Below are positions 8,101 through 14,979 of a DNA stretch of 28,907 nt, piece by piece (position 1 is the stretch's first letter; the number at the start of each line of letters is the position of its first letter). Below the pieces are notes generated by a model that worked only from the letters and a program-made list of their open reading frames with translations, ran no database searches and was not told the DNA's origin. The DNA comes from Phascolarctobacterium sp. GTDB taxonomy: Bacteria; Bacillota; Negativicutes; Acidaminococcales; Acidaminococcaceae. The DNA lies in contig DXVZ01000175.1 of the NCBI GenBank assembly GCA_019417125.1, positions 1-28,907 on the forward strand, written 5' to 3'. Made by a program: the position numbers and the translations under genes.

Positions 8101-8205
8101 TATAAACCGCTGCCGCAGGGCGATTGTTCGCCTTATTGCCCGGCGCGCGGTATTTGCCGCCGTTACGGAGTAAAAACTGCCGGAGGTGCAGACGCAGATG
8201 TTTAA
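5176..8205 (+). CDS. addB: AddB-type helicase-nuclease subunit
   Basis: A 1009-residue partner of AddA in the Chi-regulated helicase-nuclease that resects DNA double-strand ends for RecA recombination. The C-terminal third carries a PD-(D/E)XK nuclease: GRIDRID (residues 864-870) and TDYKRG with D880 and K882. It is stapled by cysteines at C723 (NCPFKF) and C984/C988/C994 (CSPYC..RGIC), the pattern of the AddB iron-sulfur cluster. The N terminus, VPLGCSARGYF, lacks a canonical GxGKT Walker A, unlike Bacillus AddB and like RexB-type members, so the helicase fold is probably inactive. The start at 5176 has GGAG 7 nt upstream and fits the promoter; an upstream ATG at 5122 would add 18 residues. 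It overlaps addA by 8 nt. Confidence 0.88.
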   Translation: MGKLYCVPLGCSARGYFIDKIAKQGWDGSVLVLPSGVLQSRAVKEGAVRVKNFDDIAIGLLNANGYTGLKRISRRTQELIVEDILQKYAQENQLAYFSVLVEKKGFVKAVTSLIGQLSRSGAKMEEIYEALNGWDRQGKLGLKDHEIAAVYTAYRQKLKKEDWFDVEGLYRLAVYVLQKDAPVVPWHSLYFSEFYRFDGLQVELLRELQNHCDINVGLMYDAKRPEIFAAVQNTFLDLSGFLDLKKIEPSQPEKAAALKILAEKLGGESGAVYDSSSITLLEAASREQEIRTVLRRIKMLLRQGVNSGDIIILLRDFSFYAGLRNLSDEYGIPVSLPQTAKLNNEPLTEFLYLLVKNAVPGAPAAAAANLWQLLGCQAVKMLFKLDSERLLRLRADKFYQSADAFIKDAMSILDDDGNAEFTRLLNLAARVPAYAGINDYCTALTEILEQLNLPSVLGSAYKAGIAGSAALKHYLLASGKLADILQVLQNDYASGGMTAKKLTAQDFAAVFYEAVQGAELVLQKGDMDGVLITEASNIQGVYYKHVFVLGVREGEFPSVKTENWIYNDYERAVMASLGIDLPGTIVGLNEDKYFFAAAVAAAVQSLTVSWHSDDQGGASAYVEMLQNVFGGDSLKIQLTEAVGINDVLSVKELTEKLAAINRCSSFLEKAIGAWRKRTEIEYLREAGFDEHSGVLQDSTLLAKLPAKLGSTFSASRLETYANCPFKFLVNYLWRQQEYAETDENIAVADEGSLMHDAAAKFIGRYFNKNISSYALEDLYTEMTQIFDGLCRDYEQNGKLKDTVLLTYQKEEILTRLLKFVKAEYGYATAWHGYKPMAAEMPFGPGTGLPLSITDANGTAINLQGRIDRIDAGDAGIFVTDYKRGATPESKKIKQGLDLQIPLYLLAADRLTQDKSVLGGGYFSFGKAKRENGIFFNSDDKPPFFGAKAAAANWEEFSAETKAFIAGYVNNMRSGDYKPLPQGDCSPYCPARGICRRYGVKTAGGADADV

Positions 8206-11200
8206 TTTTACAGATAACCAGGCAGCGGCAATTAACACGCTTAATTGCAACGTATCCGTGTCGGCAGGCGCCGGCAGCGGCAAAACCAGGGTGCTGGTAG
8301 AACGTTTCATCAACATTCTGGCGCAGGGCATAAAAAATCCGCAGCAGTCAGTGCAGCCTAAAGAAATACTTGCCATTACTTTTACCCGCAAGGCTGCAGC
8401 TGAAATGAAAGAGCGTATCCGCAAACGATTGTACGAACTGGAAAGGGAGGACGCCGCCAATAAAACCTTTTGGCACGCTCAGCGGCAAAATTTTGACCAG
8501 GCGCGCATCAGCACCATCCATGGCTTCTGCAACGGCATTTTAAAGGATAACCCGGTCGAAACTGGACTTGACCCTGCCTTTAACGTTGCCGAAGAAAACG
8601 ATATGCAGGAATTTTTAGAAAACAATGTAAATGCTTTTATCAAAAAATCGCTGGCAGAGCAAAACGAAGACACAATAAAGCTTACCCGTGTTTACGGGAT
8701 TAACGGTTTTAAAAATCAGCTTTTAAGTATTTACAGCAAAATTGAAGAAGTGCTGGCTTTTGAAGATTTGGCTGCGCCTTATAACGAAAGTACCGGCAGC
8801 GCGGCAGATTTGCAGGAGCAGCTTATTGCCGTAATTGACGAACTGATTAGCGGATTAGGCGGAGCGATTAAGGCAAGCACTGCGCACGGCAAAAAATTGC
8901 AGGAGCTGGCAGAAAACCGCACGCTTGTGGTTAACGCCGTTAAAAGTTTTACGGAAGCGGAAAGCCGCAGCGTGCTTGATACGTATATCGGTAATTTGCG
9001 AAAAGGCTCTAAAGATAAAGAAATTGTTGCCGAAGCGCAGGAATTGCTTAACGCGCTGTACCAAACGATTACCGATGAGCGTGCGGCGGAACTGATAATT
9101 TCCTGGCATGCTGTTTTGCGTGCCTGCCGTGACTTTGTGAGAAGCAGGCAGGCAGAACAGAACTTAATAGGTTTTGACGATTTGGAAAGCCTTGCCTTAC
9201 AACTTTTGCTGAAATCGCCGGATATACGGCATAAATACCAGCAAAATTTTAAATACATTATGGTAGACGAGTTTCAGGATACCAATGAACGCCAGCGCGA
9301 GATAATTTACCTTTTGTGCAGCGACGATAAAGACGTGCTGGGCGGCAGTAAGCTTTTCATCGTCGGCGACCCCAAGCAGTCCATTTACCGTTTCCGCGGC
9401 GCAGATGTTAACGTTTTTGCGCGTGTGCGCCGTGATATTAAGTCTCAAAAAGGCAAAAACATCGTTTTAGATGATAACTTCCGCACCGTCGATAAAATTT
9501 TGAACTTCTGCAACGAAGTGTTTCCAGATTTATTGGGGCTTGACGAAACAAAAGACGTATTTTTTGAAGCATTAAAAGCCAACCACGCCAGCGAACTGCT
9601 GCCGGAAATGCTTATTATTAATTACGATACGGAAACTTCTGTTTTAAATGCGCGCGAAGCCGAGGCGGCGTTTATTGCGCAGAAAATAAAAAGCCTGCAC
9701 GATGGAGAAGGTATGCCTTATAAAGACATTGTAATTTTATTGCGTGCAATGACCAGCGTGGATTATTACCAAAATGCGCTTAATTTGCATGGTATTCCCT
9801 GCACCGTTGTGGATGGCAAAGGTTTTTATGAGCGTCAGGAAATTATTGATTTTATTAACTTGCTGACGGTATGCGCCGACAGCCGCCGCGATTTAGAATT
9901 GGCAGGCGTTTTGCGCTCGCCGTATTTTGCGGTTAGCGACGAAACCATAACGGCGCTGTTTTTTGCTGTGCAGGACAGCAATGATGAATATGCCAGCTTA
10001 TGGCAGTTGTTAACTGCGCACGCCTGGCCAGCTTATTTAAGCCCAGAAACAAAAGAACACTTAAACGGGTGTGCTGACATTTTAATTAATATTTATAATG
10101 CTGCCTGCGCGCTGCCGCTGACAGATTTATTTGAGTACGTTGAAGCGCGGCTTAACCTTAATGCTGTTTTGGCAGCACAGCCTGGCGGCGAAGACCAGCT
10201 TGCCAACATAAAAAAACTGTTCAGCCTGGCGACAGATTTTTGCCTGCACCGTCAAGGCGGACTGCGCGAATATTTGGATAACATTGCCAAACTGCGTGCG
10301 CTTAATGCGCGCGAAGCCGCGGCGCTTGCCGGCAACACGCAGGAAGCCGTTACAATTATGACTATCCATAAATCCAAAGGGCTGGAGTTCCCAACCGTTA
10401 TTTTACCGGCATTGGAAAGCAAGATGCAGGCTGATACAGACCCAATCCGTTTTAATAAAGATATCGGACTCGGCATAAAAGCTGATATCGGCGGCGAACT
10501 GAAAGAAAGCAGCGTATTTACCAAAATAAAAGAACTCAACAGTGAACTGGATAAAGCCGAAAAAGAGCGCCAGTTTTACGTTGCCGTTACACGCGCCCAA
10601 AACAGGCTGATTATGTCCGGCGTGGTTAAGCCTGCCAAAAGCGGTAAAGAAAGTACAAACTGGTTTAAAAAACTGCGCGATATTGTGCGGGAGTATGATG
10701 GCTTAAATATAACCGCCCTTGACGCGGCAGAACTTACTTTGCCGGAACAAAATGCTGCTATAATAGGTGCTGAAGATTGTTTTGGCGGCGTAATGCAAAA
10801 CATTCAGCCGTTGGCTGATTATGGTAAAGCCTGGCAGCAAAGCTTTTCGGCATCGGCGTTGCAGCAGTACGAAATTTGCCCGCGCAGTTATTATTATCAT
10901 TATGTTTTGCAAATGCCTGCTGTTGAGCCGCAGCTTAACGGTGAAAACAATATGGATGCACGTACGTTTGGCACCTTAATACACGCTGCGTTGGAAAAAT
11001 ACAGCGGCGACGCCAAAAAAGCATTAATGCAGGCTGCTTACAACAATAATTTGCAAGGGCATGACCTTAGTGAAGCGGAAGAGTTGCTTACAAATTACCT
11101 GCAAAGCAGTTTGTACCCCGGCTTAAGTGCCAAACAGCTGCACGAAAATGGCTTTTCGCTGCCGGTTTTGGCACAATACGGCATTAATGCGCAGTGCTAT

Positions 11201-11536
11201 GGTTTTATAGATAACATTATTTTTAATGGCGACGACACGCTGACTATTATCGACTACAAAACAGGCCAGGTGCCGCAGGCGATGCAGAAAGGTTATCAAT
11301 ACCAGTTGGCTTTGTATAAACTGGCGGCAGAAGAAATGTTTAAGCTGCCGGCAAAAAGTGCGGAACTGCATTTTTTGCGCGGCTGCGTATGTTTGGCGCT
11401 CGACGAAGCGTTTAATCCTGCGGAAATTGCCGCAGAACTGCGCAGCATTTTTGATAAAACAGAAGAAACAAATTTTACCTGCCGTACGGATTACTGCCAC
11501 AGTTGCGCTTATAATTATTTTTGTAAGAAAATATAA
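8198..11536 (+). CDS. addA: AddA-type UvrD-like helicase-nuclease subunit
   Basis: A 1112-residue superfamily 1A helicase fused to a RecB-like nuclease, the motor subunit of AddAB. The helicase motifs appear in order: Walker A GAGSGKT (24-30), FTRKAAAEM (motif Ia), STIHGFC, Walker B DEFQD (357-361), GDPKQSIYRFRGA (motif III), a DDNFRT segment, TIHKSKGLEF (motif V) and FYVAVTRAQ (motif VI). The nuclease motif IDYKTG has D1019 and K1021. Unusually, an iron-staple cysteine set is also present: C894 (ICPRSY) and C1100/C1103/C1109 at the extreme C terminus. The ATG at 8198 is preferred because GGAGGTG lies 9 nt upstream; the in-frame GTG at 8186 falls inside that ribosome-binding site. Overlap with addB implies coupled translation. 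Confidence 0.93.
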   Translation: MFNFTDNQAAAINTLNCNVSVSAGAGSGKTRVLVERFINILAQGIKNPQQSVQPKEILAITFTRKAAAEMKERIRKRLYELEREDAANKTFWHAQRQNFDQARISTIHGFCNGILKDNPVETGLDPAFNVAEENDMQEFLENNVNAFIKKSLAEQNEDTIKLTRVYGINGFKNQLLSIYSKIEEVLAFEDLAAPYNESTGSAADLQEQLIAVIDELISGLGGAIKASTAHGKKLQELAENRTLVVNAVKSFTEAESRSVLDTYIGNLRKGSKDKEIVAEAQELLNALYQTITDERAAELIISWHAVLRACRDFVRSRQAEQNLIGFDDLESLALQLLLKSPDIRHKYQQNFKYIMVDEFQDTNERQREIIYLLCSDDKDVLGGSKLFIVGDPKQSIYRFRGADVNVFARVRRDIKSQKGKNIVLDDNFRTVDKILNFCNEVFPDLLGLDETKDVFFEALKANHASELLPEMLIINYDTETSVLNAREAEAAFIAQKIKSLHDGEGMPYKDIVILLRAMTSVDYYQNALNLHGIPCTVVDGKGFYERQEIIDFINLLTVCADSRRDLELAGVLRSPYFAVSDETITALFFAVQDSNDEYASLWQLLTAHAWPAYLSPETKEHLNGCADILINIYNAACALPLTDLFEYVEARLNLNAVLAAQPGGEDQLANIKKLFSLATDFCLHRQGGLREYLDNIAKLRALNAREAAALAGNTQEAVTIMTIHKSKGLEFPTVILPALESKMQADTDPIRFNKDIGLGIKADIGGELKESSVFTKIKELNSELDKAEKERQFYVAVTRAQNRLIMSGVVKPAKSGKESTNWFKKLRDIVREYDGLNITALDAAELTLPEQNAAIIGAEDCFGGVMQNIQPLADYGKAWQQSFSASALQQYEICPRSYYYHYVLQMPAVEPQLNGENNMDARTFGTLIHAALEKYSGDAKKALMQAAYNNNLQGHDLSEAEELLTNYLQSSLYPGLSAKQLHENGFSLPVLAQYGINAQCYGFIDNIIFNGDDTLTIIDYKTGQVPQAMQKGYQYQLALYKLAAEEMFKLPAKSAELHFLRGCVCLALDEAFNPAEIAAELRSIFDKTEETNFTCRTDYCHSCAYNYFCKKI

Positions 11537-11572
11537 AGTTCTGACGATATGTAGTAAAAAATGCAGTACTTG

Positions 11573-11581
11573 TGGTATAAT
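11573..11581 (+). promoter_or_regulatory. fabK promoter, extended -10
   Basis: TGGTATAAT is a perfect extended -10 element. No good -35 lies 17-18 nt upstream (TAGTAA at best), as is common for extended -10 promoters. The start of transcription would be near 11588, with AGAGGTG (11601-11607) and the ATG at 11615 following. The gene therefore has its own promoter despite lying only 78 nt behind addA. Confidence 0.65.
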
Positions 11582-11614
11582 GTATACAAAACTTGAAATA
11601 AGAGGTGTTAACAT

Positions 11615-12559
11615 ATGAAAACTAAAATTACTGAACTTTTAGGCATTAAATATCCTATCATCCAGGGCGGCATGGCGTGGACTTCCGATGCTAATCTGGC
11701 TGCTGCTGTTTCTAACGCAGGCGGCGCTGGTATTATTGCTACCGGCGGACGCACAACTGAATGGACTAAAGCCGAAATTCAGAAATGCAAAACCTTAACC
11801 GATAAACCTTTTGGCGTTAACCTGATGCTGATGGCACCTAACGTAAATGAAATTATCGAAGTAGTTTGCGAAGAAAAAGTTGCCTTTGTAACCCTCGGCG
11901 CAGGCAACCCGGTTCCGCATATCGAAAAGCTGCACAGCGCAGGCATTAAGGTTATTCCTGTTGTACCGAACGTAAAACTTGCCAAACGTGTTGAAGCTGC
12001 TGGCGTTGACGCAATGGTTATTGAAGGCATGGAAGGCGGCGGCCATATCGGCCAGCAAACCACCATGGCGTTGATGACTAACGTACTGCCGCTGATTAAA
12101 AACGTACCTGTTTTGGTTGCAGGCGGCATTGCTGATGGACGCGGCATTGCAGCAGCTCTTTTAATGGGCGCTGACGGCGTACAGATGGGTTCCCGTTTCA
12201 TTCTTACCACCGAATGCCCGACTCATCCGCGTGCAAAACAGGCTATTATTGATGCGACCGATACTGATTCCGCAGTTACCGGTTTTAGCCGCAACAACGC
12301 AGTGCGCTGCTTGAAAAATGAATTTACCAAAGAATACCTTGCCAAAGAATGCGCAGGCGCACCGCAGCAGGAACTTAACGATTTTGCAACCGGCACCAAC
12401 CGTATGGGCGCTGTTGAAGGCGATATTGAACACGGTGCAGTGCTTGTAGGGCAAAGCCTTAATGCACTTAATGAAATCCTGCCGTGCAAAGAAGTTATGG
12501 AAAAACTGGTTGCTGAAGCAAGAGAGACCCTTGCTAACGCTAAAAACATTGTACTGTAA
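11615..12559 (+). CDS. fabK: FabK-type flavin-dependent enoyl-ACP reductase (nitronate monooxygenase superfamily)
   Basis: A 314-residue FMN TIM-barrel protein closely resembling streptococcal FabK, which reduces trans-2-enoyl-ACP in the last step of fatty acid elongation using NAD(P)H and is insensitive to triclosan. Family hallmarks are YPIIQGGMAW (13-22), GAGNP (95-99), VIEGMEGGGHIG with H144, AGGIADGRG (169-177) and the phosphate-binding GADGVQMGSRF (185-195). The length fits FabK (about 310-325) better than fungal-type nitronate monooxygenases. It is monocistronic, with its own promoter and terminator and no other fab gene nearby. The remaining doubt is that some close relatives are nitronate monooxygenases; loss of the gene from fatty acid clusters leaves this open. 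Confidence 0.78.
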   Translation: MKTKITELLGIKYPIIQGGMAWTSDANLAAAVSNAGGAGIIATGGRTTEWTKAEIQKCKTLTDKPFGVNLMLMAPNVNEIIEVVCEEKVAFVTLGAGNPVPHIEKLHSAGIKVIPVVPNVKLAKRVEAAGVDAMVIEGMEGGGHIGQQTTMALMTNVLPLIKNVPVLVAGGIADGRGIAAALLMGADGVQMGSRFILTTECPTHPRAKQAIIDATDTDSAVTGFSRNNAVRCLKNEFTKEYLAKECAGAPQQELNDFATGTNRMGAVEGDIEHGAVLVGQSLNALNEILPCKEVMEKLVAEARETLANAKNIVL

Positions 12560-12571
12560 TTTATAAAAAAT

Positions 12572-12609
12572 AAACGGCGTTTCCCGCAAATGGGAAGCGC
12601 TGTTTTTTT
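12572..12609 (+). terminator. Intrinsic terminator of fabK
   Basis: A 14-bp stem with two G-U pairs (12572-12585 with 12592-12605) closes a 6-nt loop and runs into seven T residues (12603-12609). Confidence 0.9.
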
Positions 12610-12669
12610 ATGCTTATATTTATAATTAAAACAGCATAATTGATAATAACTTTTTATTGAAAAATATAA

Positions 12670-12698
12670 TTGACAAGAAAATCATTATCAATTATAAT
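12670..12698 (+). promoter_or_regulatory. Consensus sigma-70 promoter of ahpC
   Basis: TTGACA (12670-12675) and TATAAT (12693-12698) are exactly 17 nt apart, a perfect consensus promoter. Such a strong promoter would need repression, and a Fur/PerR-like box fills its spacer. Confidence 0.88.
12676..12690 (+). promoter_or_regulatory. Fur/PerR-type operator inside the ahpC promoter
   Basis: The 15-mer at 12676-12690 (AGAAAAT-C-ATTATCA) matches the 7-1-7 Fur-family box TGATAATnATTATCA at 12 of 14 defined positions. It matches the PerR version TTATAATnATTATAA less well. It occupies the spacer between -35 and -10, so bound repressor would block RNA polymerase. A second TGATAAT half-site is at 12641-12647. 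PerR is the expected regulator of ahpC in Firmicutes; which paralogue acts here is inferred. Confidence 0.65.
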
Positions 12699-12746
12699 TT
12701 AAATAAAGTTAGCTGAAGCTAACAAGATAAGAAAGGAAGTGTTACT

Positions 12747-13310
12747 ATGTCGTTAATTAACAAAGAAGTAAAGGATTTTTCCGTACAGGCTTTTCATAAA
12801 GGTGAATTTAAAACAGTAACCAAGGCAGATATCCTTGGCAAATGGAGCGTATTTTTCTTCTATCCGGCAGATTTTACTTTTGTTTGCCCGACTGAGCTGG
12901 AAGACCTCGCCAACAAATATGCTGAGTTCCAGAAAATTGGCTGTGAGATTTATTCTGTTTCCTGCGACAGCCACTTTGTACACAAAGCATGGCATGACGC
13001 CTCAAAAACCATTCAAAAAATTGAATATCCGATGCTGGCAGACCCAACCGGTAAACTGGCACGCGATTTTGAGGTAATGATTGAAGATGACGGTATGGCA
13101 GAACGCGGCAGCTTCATTGTAAACCCGGAAGGCAAAATAGTTGCTTACGAAGTAATTGCAGGCAATGTAGGGCGCAATGCCGACGAATTGTTCCGCCGCG
13201 TACAGGCAAGCCAGTTTGTTGCGGAACACGGCGACCAGGTTTGCCCGGCAAAATGGCAGCCCGGCGCAGAAACCTTAAAACCAAGCCTTGACCTCGTAGG
13301 TTTGCTGTAA
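12747..13310 (+). CDS. ahpC: Alkyl hydroperoxide reductase subunit C (typical 2-Cys peroxiredoxin)
   Basis: A 187-residue peroxiredoxin that reduces hydrogen peroxide, organic hydroperoxides and peroxynitrite. The peroxidatic cysteine is C47 in DFTFVCPTEL and the resolving cysteine is C166 in QVCPAKW, the AhpC1 arrangement. The length equals that of enteric AhpC. The C terminus (residues 167-187) carries the tail that makes bacterial 2-Cys peroxiredoxins prone or resistant to overoxidation. A GAAAGGAAG ribosome-binding site precedes the ATG. The stop TAA overlaps the next ATG by one base (TAATG), so the reductase gene is translationally coupled. A consensus promoter with a Fur/PerR-like box lies directly upstream, implying induction by peroxide or metal status. 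Confidence 0.97.
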   Translation: MSLINKEVKDFSVQAFHKGEFKTVTKADILGKWSVFFFYPADFTFVCPTELEDLANKYAEFQKIGCEIYSVSCDSHFVHKAWHDASKTIQKIEYPMLADPTGKLARDFEVMIEDDGMAERGSFIVNPEGKIVAYEVIAGNVGRNADELFRRVQASQFVAEHGDQVCPAKWQPGAETLKPSLDLVGLL

Positions 13311-14929
13311 TGAAAAATTTATATGACGTTGTCATCATCGGCGGCGGCCCTGCGGGGCTTACTGCCGCACTGTATCTGGCGCGCGCAAGGTATAGTGTGC
13401 TGGTTGTTGAAAAAGAAAAATTCGGCGGGCAAATTACCATTACTGCCGATGTTGTTAATTATCCGGGCGTAATGCAGGGCAGCGGCACGGAAATTACCGA
13501 AACCATGCGCAAGCAGGCAGAAAGCTTCGGAGCGGAGTTTTTACTTGCCGAAGTTACCGGGCTTGATATGCAGGGCGATTTAAAAAACGTGCATACATCC
13601 AAAGGCAATGTTAAAGCTTTCGGCGTACTTTTGGCAACGGGAGCGCACCCACGCAAAGTTGGTTTTAAAGGTGAAGAAGAATTTAAAGGGCGTGGCGTGG
13701 CATACTGCGCCACCTGCGACGGCGAGTTCTTTACCGGGCTTGATATTTTTGTAGTCGGCGGCGGTTTTGCAGCGGCAGAAGAAGCTGTGTTTTTAACCCG
13801 TTATGCCCGCAGCGTAACCATTTTGGTTCGCAGTGATGATTTTACCTGCGCGGCAGCGACGGCAGATTTGGCAAAGAACAACCCCAAAATTAAAATTTGC
13901 TACAACACAGTGGTGGACGAGGTTGAAGGAGGCAGCAAATTGACGCTGCTGCGTTACCGCAATCTAAAAACAGGTGAAGTAATGGAATACCGCCCAGCGG
14001 AAGATAAAGGTTTTGGCGTGTTTGTGTTTGCCGGTTATGAACCTGCCACAGAACTGGTAAAGGGGCTGGCGAAGCTGGATAACTGCGGCTACATTATTAC
14101 CGACGCCAACCAAAAAACTAATATTGAAGGTTTGTATGCGGCGGGCGACGTTTGCATTAAAAACCTGCGGCAGGTTGTAACTGCTGTCAGCGACGGCGCA
14201 CGTGCGGCGACGGAACTGGAAAAATATGCCTGTATGATGCAGGCAAAAACCGGTATTAAGCCAGAGTTTAAAATTCCGGAGCGCGCGGTGGGGCAGGCAG
14301 AAGTAAAACCAGCGCAGCAAGCTGAAAGTAATGAGATATTTACCGATGCGATTAAAGCGCAGCTGCAAACCGTGTTTGGCAGAATGCAGAAGCCTTTGGT
14401 GTTAGAACTGAGCCTTGACGACAGTAAAATATCTCAGGAGCTGCAATACTACGCACAACAAATGGCGGCGCTGACGGATAAACTGACTGTGACGAGCGGC
14501 AACGAAACGGAAAAACCGTGCATGCGCGTGTTGAATACTGATGGCAGTTATACCGGTATTGCCTTCCACGGCGTACCGGGTGGGCACGAATTTAATTCGT
14601 TCGTTATTGCGCTTTATAACGCCGCAGGCCCTGGACAGCCGGTTGACGAAGCCACGCTTGGCAAAATCAGAAGCCTCGATAAAAAGCTTGATTTAAAAAT
14701 ACTGGTTTCGCTTTCGTGTACCATGTGCCCAGAGCTTGTAATGGCGGCGCAGCGCATAGCGGCAGAAAACGCCAATATTACCGCAGAAGTTTATGACATT
14801 AACCATTTTGCGGAACTAAAAACCAAGTACAATATAATGAGTGTGCCGTGCATGGTTATTAATGGCAACAAAGTCATTTTTGGCAAAAAGAATATCGCTG
14901 AACTTGCGGAAATTTTACAAGCGGAATAA
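13310..14929 (+). CDS. AhpF-like peroxiredoxin reductase: TrxR domain followed by a Trx/Grx-fold domain
   Basis: A 539-residue flavoprotein that should pass electrons from NAD(P)H to AhpC. Residues 1-310 are a thioredoxin reductase module: FAD-binding GGGPAG (11-16), redox CATC (C133/C136), a second nucleotide-binding GGGFAAAE (150-157) and GLYAAGD (274-280). After a linker (about 311-340), residues 341-539 resemble the double thioredoxin-fold NTD of AhpF, with a redox CTMC (C470/C473) and cis-Pro in SVPC (P513). The order is thus reversed relative to enteric AhpF, where the thioredoxin-fold part comes first. This matches the 'AhpF homolog' family found beside ahpC in genomes without classical ahpF. 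No gene symbol is given because of the architecture. A terminator follows 11 nt after the stop. Confidence 0.9.
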   Translation: MKNLYDVVIIGGGPAGLTAALYLARARYSVLVVEKEKFGGQITITADVVNYPGVMQGSGTEITETMRKQAESFGAEFLLAEVTGLDMQGDLKNVHTSKGNVKAFGVLLATGAHPRKVGFKGEEEFKGRGVAYCATCDGEFFTGLDIFVVGGGFAAAEEAVFLTRYARSVTILVRSDDFTCAAATADLAKNNPKIKICYNTVVDEVEGGSKLTLLRYRNLKTGEVMEYRPAEDKGFGVFVFAGYEPATELVKGLAKLDNCGYIITDANQKTNIEGLYAAGDVCIKNLRQVVTAVSDGARAATELEKYACMMQAKTGIKPEFKIPERAVGQAEVKPAQQAESNEIFTDAIKAQLQTVFGRMQKPLVLELSLDDSKISQELQYYAQQMAALTDKLTVTSGNETEKPCMRVLNTDGSYTGIAFHGVPGGHEFNSFVIALYNAAGPGQPVDEATLGKIRSLDKKLDLKILVSLSCTMCPELVMAAQRIAAENANITAEVYDINHFAELKTKYNIMSVPCMVINGNKVIFGKKNIAELAEILQAE

Positions 14930-14939
14930 AGGCAAAATT

Positions 14940-14969
14940 AAACCCCGTTACGTTAACGTAACGGGGTTT
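14940..14969. terminator. Bidirectional terminator between convergent units
   Basis: A perfect 30-nt palindrome, AAACCCCGTTACG and its complement around a TTAA centre, lies between the ahpF-like stop (14929) and the importer stop on the minus strand (14980). The U tracts are short (three T on the plus side; TTTAATTTT on the minus side), so termination may be stronger leftward. Confidence 0.8.
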
Positions 14970-14979
14970 GTGCGCTATA

